From the NCBI GenBank assembly GCA_050943135.1, contig JBMNOP010000006.1, positions 1 through 64,000 of the forward strand: a DNA stretch of 64,000 bases. The letters are read 5' to 3'. Positions 44,165 through 52,963 of the stretch are shown piece by piece. The translations under genes and the position numbers were made by a program. Position 1 is the first letter of the stretch, and the number at the start of each line of letters is the position of its first letter. The stretch is from RUG695 sp050943135. GTDB taxonomy: Bacteria > Planctomycetota > Planctomycetia > Pirellulales > Thermoguttaceae. The notes beneath the pieces were generated by a model that did no database searches, was not told the origin of the DNA, and saw only the letters and a list, made by a program, of their open reading frames with translations.

Positions 44165-45436
44165 ATGACAACCACGATCCGAACGACTCTGACATTCCTT
44201 CTCCTCCTTCTGACGGGGGTCGGCTGTTCCAGCTGGGGAGGAAAGATCAACAATACCGAGGGGGTCAATTACTACGCCAGAGGGGATTACGACCAGGCGC
44301 TGACAGCGTTTCAGACCGCTTCGCGGCTGAACCCCGAAGATCCGGAAGTCTATTATAACATCGCCTCGACCTACCAGCAGCAGGCGCTTCGTTATCAAGA
44401 CCCGGCGCTTCTGACCCAGGCCGAAACGAATTATCGAATCTGCCTTCAAAAGAACCCGACCCGAGAGACAACCGTCTGCTGTTATCGGGGGCTGGCCACG
44501 GTCCTCAACCAGAAGAAAGACGAAAAACAGGCCCTGAAAGTCTTGCAGGAATGGGAAGAGAAAGAGCCAACCTCGGTCGAGCCAAAACTTGAAATTGCCT
44601 ATCTTCTCGAAGCTCAGGGAAAGAACCGGGAATCGGCCGATGCCCTGACCAAAATCAAGGATTGGGCGCCGAACGACTATCGCGCATTCTATAAATTGGG
44701 ACTGATCGAGGAAAAAATGGGGAATGACGCCGAGGCACTCGAACACCTTCGGGCCGCCGCGCGTCTGAATCCGGCCCACCAAGATATCACAAACAAGATT
44801 ATCCAACTCGAGGGGAAAGAATCGGCGCCGAAAGTGAGTCCGTCTGCCAACGAAAATACCCAGGCGGCCGTCTCCAACGCTCCCCCATTTGAGACACCGG
44901 CCGAACCACCCGTCGCCCCGGCACGCACGTCGTCGGTGCAGAGCGACCTGGCCCCCCCGCTCGACGGCTTTACGCCTGTGGCCGAAACGCCCGAACCTGT
45001 CTTCGACGCGATACCTCGATCGGAACCGGTGCCGCAAGCCCCCCCGGAAACAGGGTTTGTTCCGGAAGAAACTCCTTCGTACAACACTCCGGCCCCCGGC
45101 TCGCTTCCCGCCGCGACCCCCGACGCGATCCCAAGTACGCCCCCGAGCGAAATCGATTCACTCTTCGGTTCCGACGCTTCGGAACTGAGTGCGATTCCTC
45201 CCACGCTGAACAGCACAACCCCTGCACAAGCGCGGAATGTCGCGGGTACGATTTCGCTTCCCGACGGCACCGGCACCCCGACCCATAAACTTGCCTATAC
45301 GGGGGCCGCCGTACCGAAAACGTCAAGCGCTGCTTCAACGGCAACCGATTCGACGGCTGTTACGACAAACCGGAAATCGAATGTCGGAAACGCCAATCCC
45401 GGTCCCCCCCGCACTTCGGTCGGCGTTCCGTTCTGA
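44165..45436 (+). CDS. TPR lipoprotein
   Basis: 423 residues from the ATG at 44165; a start 36 bp earlier is possible but the signal peptide (TFLLLLLTGVGC) fits the later one. After the lipidated Cys come about five TPR units (residues 30-215, for example GVNYYARGDYDQALTAFQTA and GLIEEKMGNDAEALEHLRAA), then a long Pro/Ala/Thr/Ser-rich disordered tail (215-423). Likely an outer-membrane-associated scaffold. Converges on the DUF11-like gene across a strong bidirectional terminator. Confidence 0.82.
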   Translation: MTTTIRTTLTFLLLLLTGVGCSSWGGKINNTEGVNYYARGDYDQALTAFQTASRLNPEDPEVYYNIASTYQQQALRYQDPALLTQAETNYRICLQKNPTRETTVCCYRGLATVLNQKKDEKQALKVLQEWEEKEPTSVEPKLEIAYLLEAQGKNRESADALTKIKDWAPNDYRAFYKLGLIEEKMGNDAEALEHLRAAARLNPAHQDITNKIIQLEGKESAPKVSPSANENTQAAVSNAPPFETPAEPPVAPARTSSVQSDLAPPLDGFTPVAETPEPVFDAIPRSEPVPQAPPETGFVPEETPSYNTPAPGSLPAATPDAIPSTPPSEIDSLFGSDASELSAIPPTLNSTTPAQARNVAGTISLPDGTGTPTHKLAYTGAAVPKTSSAASTATDSTAVTTNRKSNVGNANPGPPRTSVGVPF

Positions 45437-45458
45437 GTCGGCGAGTCCAAACCCGCAC

Positions 45459-45494
45459 AAAAAAGGCCGGGGCGCAAAACGCCCCGGCCTTTTT
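45459..45494. terminator. strong bidirectional terminator
   Basis: GGCCGGGGCG (45465-45474) and CGCCCCGGCC (45480-45489), five-base loop, flanked by six A on one side and five T on the other. Serves the converging TPR-lipoprotein and DUF11-like genes. Confidence 0.92.
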
Positions 45495-45522
45495 CCGAAG
45501 GATCTTCGGCCCGTTGTCCCAA

Positions 45523-47499
45523 CTAAGGCACCACTTGCACGATGACCTCTTTTCGCGCAATCACTTCGTTCTTCTCCTGATCGACAACCCGAATCCTGAT
45601 ATTCTTTTCCCCGAGCCGTTCGGCCGAGAAGTGGAGGGCGTAATCCTCATCGAACCGGAACTCGTTAAAGACGACCGGGTCGGGATTTCCCGTGTATCTG
45701 TTCTGCGTCTGCCCGCTCGCGTTCTTTTCCAGGAAATAAACCCCGTCGGGCAGAAGGATCGAAAGGGCGACTTTCGGCACGTCGCCGGTTTTGGAGATTC
45801 GGACACGTCCGTTAAACTCTTTTCCCATCGAAATGGCCGAAGGGAACATATCGGCTTCGATGACGACGTGCCCCTTGCTTTCGGTGGCCGCGGGCGGCGT
45901 CTCGGTGAGGCTGGGGGGCACCGACGCGGCGTCGGCCGGTGTCTCGGGAGGCGCATCCGGAATCCGAATCGGGGGGGCATGATCCAAGGAATCGGGGGGC
46001 AACCCGGGTGGCAGATCGGTCGGCGTGGTATATGCCGCACCCCGCTGGTCGACCCGCACGTCGAACGAAAGGATTCCGGTGGTATCAACGTCCAGGTCGA
46101 ACGCGATCAGTTGCCGTGACGCGGCGGGAAGCCCTTCGAGTTCCCAAACGGCGGTCCTTCCTTCATATCCCGCGACCGCCGGATTGCTTGCGGCAATACG
46201 GGTTCCCGCCGGAAGCGCGGCGCGTACAATGGCGTTTTGCGGAAGAGCCGAACGGTTGGTGACTTCTATTTCATAGCTCAGGCGGCTGCCGGAGGTTCCG
46301 GAAGAAGGTCCCTTGAACCCAAGCATAAAGATCGCGTCGCCCGACCAAAATTGGGTGATCGTCTTTTCATCGACAACGGCTCGTTCTTGCCCGCCCCCCG
46401 AAGGACGAATGATTTGAATCTTGACATTGTTCGCCCCCGGCCCCCCCGTCGTCTGGGTAAAGGGAACCGTTGCCTGTCCATTCCGGTCGGTTTCGATTTC
46501 GATGGTCGACTCGCCATTTGGTCCGAACCCCGCCGCAGGTCCCGAAAGGACCTGATAGCGGACAATCCAACCGGAACGGGGTTCCGGAACGGTCTTGCGG
46601 AAAACCGTGGTGGTCAGATCAACCGTCTGCCCGACCGGTGAAACGGTCGAGGAAGGAAAACGGAACATCGCATCGATCCAGTGAATCTGTCCCGATGCGG
46701 TCCGGTTCCTCCAATCGTCGACGTTCTGCGCGAAGACCGAAACGGCGGTGGTTCCTTCTTCGGCCGACTGAACGGTTGCCCACGATTGACCGCGAAGGAT
46801 CGTAATATCATCGAGCGGGGTTGAGGTTCCCCGATGAATTCGCCAGAGTTTCGAACTCGTCGCGGTATACATCTGTCTGGGACTCACCCGTTTGGTCGAG
46901 GTGCAGTCGAAATAGAGACAGCCGTTCGACGGGTTACTCGTCAGGAAATGTCCGGTTCCGTCCAGGTTCCATTCGAGCTTCTGACCGGTCTGGAGATACT
47001 CGTTTCCTTCCCCAACATAACTGGCGACCATCACCACTTCGGTTCCGACCTGAGCGATAATCGTGCGCGGTTCCATCACAACCTTCGGACCGCTGGCCTC
47101 AAGGTATTTCGGGAAGAGGACCCCGCCGTTCGGAAGCTGGGCGGTCCATCGGTCGCTCTCTTTCGGGGTAATGACCGGTGTCGAACCCGACGAAGAGGTC
47201 CAGGGAGAAGTTTCGCACGCGCTCGGCGCACCCCCTTCGCCCGCTTTCGGTTCTTTCGAGGCGGGAAGCTGTTTGGCCTCGCTGTTTCGTTTACCGCTCA
47301 GCGGACAGCGGTAATCGGGATTAAAGAGGTTGCGCCCCGACGGATCGAAGAGGGATTCCCCCTTGGTTGCGGCACAGCCGATCCAGAGCGGCACGAGAAA
47401 AAGCGCGAGAAGAGAAAGAACGAGTCGGCCCGGCACGCCCGCGCACAGCGCCGGTTTTCGGAAAAAGTCGATCGTGGTTCTTCTGTTTTCGGTACGCAT
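45523..47499 (-). CDS. DUF11-type cell-surface lipoprotein
   Basis: 658 residues. The signal peptide has a lipobox (PLWIGC, Cys about 42). The body is beta-rich: an Ig-like region (about 150-330), then a DUF11/conserved-repeat domain (about 395-480; YEIEVTNRSALPQNAIVRAALPAG is its hallmark, given here as YEIEVTNRSALP and VRAALPAG), a Pro-rich linker and a second such repeat (about 560-658). Related surface proteins occur in Planctomycetes and Chlamydiae (OmcB-like) and are thought to stabilise the envelope; the exact role is unknown. Confidence 0.75.
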   Translation of the reverse strand: MRTENRRTTIDFFRKPALCAGVPGRLVLSLLALFLVPLWIGCAATKGESLFDPSGRNLFNPDYRCPLSGKRNSEAKQLPASKEPKAGEGGAPSACETSPWTSSSGSTPVITPKESDRWTAQLPNGGVLFPKYLEASGPKVVMEPRTIIAQVGTEVVMVASYVGEGNEYLQTGQKLEWNLDGTGHFLTSNPSNGCLYFDCTSTKRVSPRQMYTATSSKLWRIHRGTSTPLDDITILRGQSWATVQSAEEGTTAVSVFAQNVDDWRNRTASGQIHWIDAMFRFPSSTVSPVGQTVDLTTTVFRKTVPEPRSGWIVRYQVLSGPAAGFGPNGESTIEIETDRNGQATVPFTQTTGGPGANNVKIQIIRPSGGGQERAVVDEKTITQFWSGDAIFMLGFKGPSSGTSGSRLSYEIEVTNRSALPQNAIVRAALPAGTRIAASNPAVAGYEGRTAVWELEGLPAASRQLIAFDLDVDTTGILSFDVRVDQRGAAYTTPTDLPPGLPPDSLDHAPPIRIPDAPPETPADAASVPPSLTETPPAATESKGHVVIEADMFPSAISMGKEFNGRVRISKTGDVPKVALSILLPDGVYFLEKNASGQTQNRYTGNPDPVVFNEFRFDEDYALHFSAERLGEKNIRIRVVDQEKNEVIARKEVIVQVVP

Positions 47500-48156
47500 G
47501 GTGTGCCGTTGTCTCCAAGAAATGGTGGCATGATCCCACCAAAAGATACAAACGTTCTAACCCTTATTTTAACCGGCTCGGTGAGAAATTTACGTAAAAT
47601 CCCCCTGAATCTCACAAGTCTCAGAAAAACAATTACCCAAGAATCGTGCATAACCCGCACAACCGTTATAACCGTCAAGCGAAAAGACCGGTACCTCGGC
47701 AGCGGTGGCCTAAAAGCCGCGAAAAAGGGGAAAAACGTTGTGCGCGCCGTCCGTTTCGGAAAAACGGAACGACTCACGGCAGGGAACGAGCGCAGAGAGG
47801 TTCCTTCGGCGATCGGGAAAGGCGTCGATCGGTTCATCACGGGTGTCAGCGGCCCGCCGTTCCGACAGCCCACACGACAATGCACCCCCTCTCCCACGGA
47901 GTGGGCACGCCAGTATTCATACGCCGTTGCGCGACTCGAACGACTCCTCGTAAATTTCGGGGACAAAAAGCCGAAGGAAAAGATTCGGGCATTCAAGAGA
48001 TATTTTTCTTAACAGGCAGAGGAGAGGGGGCGTCATCGAATGGGACAGGGTCGAGCGGGAACCGGTCGCCTGCCGGGCCAACTTGGTCGACCGTCGGGGC
48101 AAGATACCCCCGCCAAAGGGAGGGGCTTTTCGGCAAACAAAACAGCGCGAGGGGGC
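47500..48156. other. intergenic region without a recognised gene
   Basis: 657 bp upstream of the DUF11-like gene and downstream of the zinc-ribbon gene, both minus strand. Open frames exist on both strands but none has a family motif, a good ribosome-binding site and neighbour-like codon use. On the minus strand a TTGACG (near 47680) could be a -35 for the DUF11-like gene. Confidence 0.35.
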
Positions 48157-48822
48157 TCACAATTCCGCCCCGAGCAACCCCTCGCTCCCTTCGTTTTCGG
48201 TATCCCCGACCTGGGTCGTGTGAAAATCCTCGCCGGTCAGGTATTCGATCAGATCTCCCGCCCGGTCGGTAAATGCCTGGAAATAATTGTCGCGGATAAA
48301 TCGAAGGAATTGGTGCTTCTGCGACGAACCGAGCGGTACGCGCTCGACGATCTTTTCAAGAATTTCGGTGTCCGACCGGAGAAGCGGTATCAGCCCGCTA
48401 CCCGAGGAGATTTTGAAAAATTGACCGCCCACAAGCCGGTATCCGTCTTCGGTCTCTTTGACGTTCCCCTCGGCCAAGACGAATTCCCCCTGTTCGGGAA
48501 TAAGCTGCTCGGCACCACGGACCGGGATGAATCCGTGGCTTGTTCGATACTGCCATCCTTCTCCGCGCTTCCAAAACGCCAGAAGTCGTTCATTGTCCAT
48601 GATCACGTAGATATTCCTGAAGGCAAGACGCCGGGGAACCCCTTCGATCCGCCCCAGGGGTGGTAGGTCGTCAACGACAACCTGTTTCGAGACCTGCGGG
48701 GTTTCCTGCGGCTGAATCGTCAGAATCGTTCCACATTGGGGACATTTTCCCCGTTTCCCCAAGAGAGCGTCGGGAGCGCTCATCCCGCCGCCACAACCGG
48801 GACAGACCAGTTTGATGACCAT
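48157..48822 (-). CDS. zinc-ribbon protein of unknown function
   Basis: 221 residues from the ATG at 48822 (AAAGGA eight bases upstream). An N-terminal zinc ribbon with two CxxC knuckles (CPGCGGGM ... CPQCGTIL) is of the planctomycete type that often heads otherwise unrelated proteins. The remainder (about 45-221) is a soluble alpha/beta domain with no recognised family; segments such as RLAFRNIYVIMDNERLLAFW and LRFIRDNYFQAF are well ordered. No signal or membrane span. Confidence 0.7.
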   Translation of the reverse strand: MVIKLVCPGCGGGMSAPDALLGKRGKCPQCGTILTIQPQETPQVSKQVVVDDLPPLGRIEGVPRRLAFRNIYVIMDNERLLAFWKRGEGWQYRTSHGFIPVRGAEQLIPEQGEFVLAEGNVKETEDGYRLVGGQFFKISSGSGLIPLLRSDTEILEKIVERVPLGSSQKHQFLRFIRDNYFQAFTDRAGDLIEYLTGEDFHTTQVGDTENEGSEGLLGAEL

Positions 48823-49155
48823 AATACCCATCCTTTCACCGGGAAAGCATCGCGACCCGCACAGCCGAGAGGATCTCCCCAATAGATTCTACTCCGGCTC
48901 GCCTTCCGAAGCAATGATGCCCACGGAAAGGGAGAAATTTCTGGCGGTTATGTACGATTGATGCAAAAAATAGGGAAGATAGAAAGTTTTATTGTATCCG
49001 GTTGGGTTAAAGTTCGATAAGTGGTAAAATGTTTCACGGATGAAACGGCCGGATTGAGATAAACTCGGCAAAACCGGTTAAATGAACAGGGATTTACGTC
49101 CTCGTTTCAATCAGAATGCTAAGAAACCGCTCGTGACAATCGGAGATTTGGTATC
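48823..49155. other. divergent intergenic region
   Basis: 333 bp between the zinc-ribbon gene (minus) and the acyl-ligase fusion (plus), A+T-rich around 48930-49030. Presumably holds both promoters; no convincing -35/-10 pair was found. Confidence 0.3.
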
Positions 49156-52100
49156 GTGAGCCAGATTCAACAACAGACTTCTATATTCGATCACTCCAAT
49201 ATGGTGAAATTGGTTCGGTTCCGGGCCGCCGTACAGCCAAACGATACGGCATTCCTTTACCTGACCGATGGGATTGGGGGAGAGGGTGCCGAAATACGCC
49301 TGACCTATCAGGAACTCGACGAACGGTGCCGCGCTCTGGGCGGCTGGCTTCAGAAAAACCGTTATGACGGAAAACGGATCCTTCTCCTTTACCCCCCCGG
49401 GCTCGAATTTATCGTCGGATTTTTCGGTTGTCTTTATGCCGGCGCCACGGCGGTGCCAATCTATCCGCCACGCCGTAACCGCTCGATGCTCCGCATTCAG
49501 TCGGTCGCCGACAGTGCCGAAGCGAGCCTGGCGCTGACAACCGGCGACGTGATGGAGCGGGTTCGGGAACTGATCGACGAAACCCCAAACCTGAGAAAAA
49601 TCGCCTGGTCGACGACCGACCATACCCCCATCGACTATGCCGGGGAATGGACCGATCCCAACCTCGATTCCGATACCCTGGCATTTCTGCAATATACGTC
49701 CGGGTCGACGGGAAACCCCAAAGGGGTTATGATTTCACACGGGAATATGCTTCACAATTCCCTCCTGATCTCAACCGGATTTGAACATACCCGCAGTCAC
49801 AGCGGTGTCTTCTGGCTTCCGAGCTATCACGACATGGGGCTCATCGGCGGTATCATTCAGCCGGTCTACTGCGGTCGACCCAACGTGATCATGTCGCCCC
49901 TTTCGTTCCTGCTCAAACCGTACCGCTGGCTGGCGGCGATCAGCAAGTATCGGGCGACGACGAGCGGTGGGCCGAATTTCGCATACGACGTGTGCGTGAG
50001 ACAGATTCGCGACGAACTGCTCGACACCCTCGACCTTTCCTCGTGGCAGGTTGCCTTCAACGGCGCCGAACCTGTGCATGCCGAAACGCTGGAACGGTTT
50101 GCGAAAAAATTCGAACGCTGCGGATTTCGTTACGAAGCCTTCTATCCCTGCTTCGGACTGGCCGAGGGAACCCTGATCGTTACCGGCGGGCAGAAGAACC
50201 GGGCGCCGGTCATCAAAACGCTCGATGCCGATTCGCTGGCCAACGGAACCGTCATCGACGCCATTCCGGGAACCGACCGTGTGCGTCGCCTTGTCTCGAG
50301 CGGGAGAATCATCCTCAACCAGAAACTGCGCATCGTCGATCCGGAAACCCTGGCCGTCTGCCCCGACAATAAGGTCGGGGAAATCTGGACCTCGAGTCCG
50401 AGCGTGGCCAAGGGATACTGGAAAAACCCGAAAGCGACCGCCGAAACGTTCAACGCATACACGTCCGACACCCACGAAGGACCCTTCATGCGAACCGGCG
50501 ACCTCGGATTTATGAGTGACGGCGAGCTGTTCGTGACCGGACGTATCAAAGACCTGATCATTATCCACGGGGTCAATCTCTATCCGCAGGATATCGAAGC
50601 GACCGCCCAGCGCGCGGTACCGAAATTCCTGAGAATCAACTCGGGGGGCGCGTTCATGATCGGGGAAGACAACGACGAAAAACTCGTGCTCGTCCAAGAA
50701 GTCGAACGTCGGTTCCGCCCCGGAGACGAAAAGGATATCTTCCCGGAAATTCGTAAAGCGATCGCCATCGAGCATGAAGTGCCGATCGACACGATCGTTT
50801 TGGTTCGGACCGGTACGATTCCGAAAACCTCAAGCGGTAAAATTCAGCGCCACTCCTGCTACGACGGGTTCCTCAAAAACGAGCTGAATGTCGTGGCACG
50901 TTGGTCGGTTGCCGACGAAGCGGACGAGCCGGTCGACACGGGCGATCTCGCGCAACAGATTACGCTCGGTAGCTATACAGAGGCCGATAGCCCGCTGACC
51001 TACGACCCGAACATCGACAAGCTGGACGACGACGAGAGGAAGATCGCCGACAAAGCGAAAGTCGCCCCCTATCCGGGAAGCGAGATGGCGGATGTCTTTA
51101 AAGTCGAGCCGAAATCGGCCGCCCCACCCGATTCGGAACCTGCTCCGCGCGTCGAAAGGCTCTCCCTTTCCGAGCAGAGTTATCAAGAGACGGCCAAGAC
51201 GGTCCTGGAAGAGGTTCATCGAATCGCCAAAGAGCGCAGCCGCGGCATCACCCTCGACTCGGATATTACCGAACTGGGGCTCGACTCCCTGGAACGGATG
51301 GAGATCCTCGCCTCGCTGGAAGATAAATTCGGCGGCCAGTTCCCGGAATCGATTCTGCCCGACCTTCTGACAGCCCGCGAAGTGGTCGACGCCGTCCGAA
51401 AGCATCTCGGCCACGGCATGAAAGTCGCAGAACGGGAAAAGAAACTCTATGAAGTTACCGACGCCTCGAACGATTTCTCGCTCTTCCCCGAGTATATCGA
51501 GCTGAAAGAGAAACTCGATTTCCTCGAAAAGACGAACCTGAGCCATTTCTTCGACGAGCACGAGTCGATCGTCGACAATATAACCTATATCCAAGGCAAG
51601 CGGTTCATTAATTTTGCCTCGTATAACTACATCGGCGCAAGCGGCCATCCCGAAGTCATCGAGGCCGCCCAAGAAGCCACGAAAAAGTACGGAACCAGCG
51701 CGTCGGCCAGTCGTATCGTTTCGGGAACCAAACCGATACACGTGCAGCTTGAACGGGGGATTGCCGATTTCCTCGGCACCGACGACGCCATCACCTTCAC
51801 CGCGGGTCACCAAACGAACGAATCGGTCATCGGGCATCTGATGGACCAGAACGATATGATCCTGTACGACGCGCTGATACACAACAGTTCCTATGAAGGG
51901 GCGGTTCTTTCGGGCGCACGTCGCCGACCGTTCCCCCACAACGATTTTGAGGCGGCGGAATGGATTCTCAAGGAGCACCGCGGAGCATACCGCCGTGTAC
52001 TGATCGTCCTCGAAGGAGTTTACAGCATGGACGGCGACTACCCCAACCTGCCGGCCTTCATCGAATTGCGCAACAAATACAAGACGCTCCTGATGATCGA

Positions 52101-52710
52101 CGAAGCCCATTCAATCGGCGTCCTCGGCAAAACCGGGCGCGGGATCGGCGAATTTTTCGGAGTCGACCGAAAAGACGTCGATCTCTGGATGAGCACACTC
52201 AGCAAGACCCTCGGTTCCTGCGGTGGTTATATTGCCGGCCAGCAGGAACTGATCGATTATCTGAAATATACCACCCCGGCGTTTATGTTCAGCGCCGCGA
52301 TGTCGCCCCCGGTCGCCGCGGCGGCACTGGCCTCACTCAAGCTCCTCGAACGAGAGCCGCAACGGTGTGAACAGATCCGAGCCAACAGCCGTTTCTTCAA
52401 GAAGACCGCCGAGGAACTCGGGCTGGACACCGGGTTGGCAACCGAGTCGGGTGTGGTGACCGTCGTCATCGGTAACTCGGTCAAGTGTCTGAAACTCTCA
52501 AAGTACCTCTTCGACCACGGAATCAATGCCAACCCGATCCTCCATCCGGCGGTTGAGGAAAAAAGTGCGCGCATCCGCTTCTTCCTGGTCTGTTCGCACA
52601 CGGAAAAAGAGATGCGCCGTGCACTCGAACTGACGGCGGAAGGCCTGGCCATGATCGAGAAAGAGGATATCACGGCACTCACGCCGATCTTCGGCGGTAA
52701 GAAGAAATAA
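49156..52710 (+). CDS. fused fatty-acyl-AMP ligase / carrier / alpha-oxoamine synthase
   Basis: 1184 residues. Residues about 10-590 are an adenylating enzyme with YTSGSTGNPKGV and GGPNFAYDVCVR, the latter typical of fatty-acyl-AMP ligases (FAAL), and a C-terminal KTSSGKIQR. A carrier domain (about 675-755) has the phosphopantetheine Ser in LGLDSLERME. Residues about 785-1175 are a PLP alpha-oxoamine synthase (AONS/SPT/KBL type): FASYNYIG, TSASASRIVSGT, DEAHSIG, and Lys in STLSKTLGS. Likely logic: activate a fatty acid, load it on the carrier, and condense it decarboxylatively with an amino acid to an aminoketone, as in 3-ketosphinganine synthesis. Starts at a GTG. The amino acid and final product cannot be read. 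Confidence 0.88.
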   Translation: MSQIQQQTSIFDHSNMVKLVRFRAAVQPNDTAFLYLTDGIGGEGAEIRLTYQELDERCRALGGWLQKNRYDGKRILLLYPPGLEFIVGFFGCLYAGATAVPIYPPRRNRSMLRIQSVADSAEASLALTTGDVMERVRELIDETPNLRKIAWSTTDHTPIDYAGEWTDPNLDSDTLAFLQYTSGSTGNPKGVMISHGNMLHNSLLISTGFEHTRSHSGVFWLPSYHDMGLIGGIIQPVYCGRPNVIMSPLSFLLKPYRWLAAISKYRATTSGGPNFAYDVCVRQIRDELLDTLDLSSWQVAFNGAEPVHAETLERFAKKFERCGFRYEAFYPCFGLAEGTLIVTGGQKNRAPVIKTLDADSLANGTVIDAIPGTDRVRRLVSSGRIILNQKLRIVDPETLAVCPDNKVGEIWTSSPSVAKGYWKNPKATAETFNAYTSDTHEGPFMRTGDLGFMSDGELFVTGRIKDLIIIHGVNLYPQDIEATAQRAVPKFLRINSGGAFMIGEDNDEKLVLVQEVERRFRPGDEKDIFPEIRKAIAIEHEVPIDTIVLVRTGTIPKTSSGKIQRHSCYDGFLKNELNVVARWSVADEADEPVDTGDLAQQITLGSYTEADSPLTYDPNIDKLDDDERKIADKAKVAPYPGSEMADVFKVEPKSAAPPDSEPAPRVERLSLSEQSYQETAKTVLEEVHRIAKERSRGITLDSDITELGLDSLERMEILASLEDKFGGQFPESILPDLLTAREVVDAVRKHLGHGMKVAEREKKLYEVTDASNDFSLFPEYIELKEKLDFLEKTNLSHFFDEHESIVDNITYIQGKRFINFASYNYIGASGHPEVIEAAQEATKKYGTSASASRIVSGTKPIHVQLERGIADFLGTDDAITFTAGHQTNESVIGHLMDQNDMILYDALIHNSSYEGAVLSGARRRPFPHNDFEAAEWILKEHRGAYRRVLIVLEGVYSMDGDYPNLPAFIELRNKYKTLLMIDEAHSIGVLGKTGRGIGEFFGVDRKDVDLWMSTLSKTLGSCGGYIAGQQELIDYLKYTTPAFMFSAAMSPPVAAAALASLKLLEREPQRCEQIRANSRFFKKTAEELGLDTGLATESGVVTVVIGNSVKCLKLSKYLFDHGINANPILHPAVEEKSARIRFFLVCSHTEKEMRRALELTAEGLAMIEKEDITALTPIFGGKKK

Positions 52711-52734
52711 TTCTTTGCCGAATCCGTAAACGAA

Positions 52735-52771
52735 ACGGGCGGTCTCTCGACACGAGATGCCGCCCGTTTTT
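52735..52771 (+). terminator. terminator of the ligase-carrier-oxoamine synthase gene
   Basis: ACGGGCGG (52735-52742) and CCGCCCGT (52760-52767) with inner TCTC/GAGA pairing, followed by TTTT. Begins 24 bp after the stop. Confidence 0.85.
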
Positions 52772-52963
52772 GTTCAAGGCTGTTTTGTTTCCTTCCCGCA
52801 CGCGGAAAAACCCTCGCTTCGATCGTCGGCCGGGATGATGGATGACAGCGTACTTCCTTTCTGCTATAATCTTTCCGTCGGAGACGGCCCTGCCACGGCA
52901 AAAACACGCCAAGCGGGACCGTGATACACCAAAGACCGCGCCGTCCGCAGAAAGGGAAAACTT

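Noticed and set aside
47298..47996. Minus-strand frame of 232 codons between the DUF11-like and zinc-ribbon genes
   Set aside because: Overlaps the start of the DUF11-like gene, has no family motif, and the translation is rich in Arg/Pro/Ser as expected for a chance frame in G+C-rich DNA.
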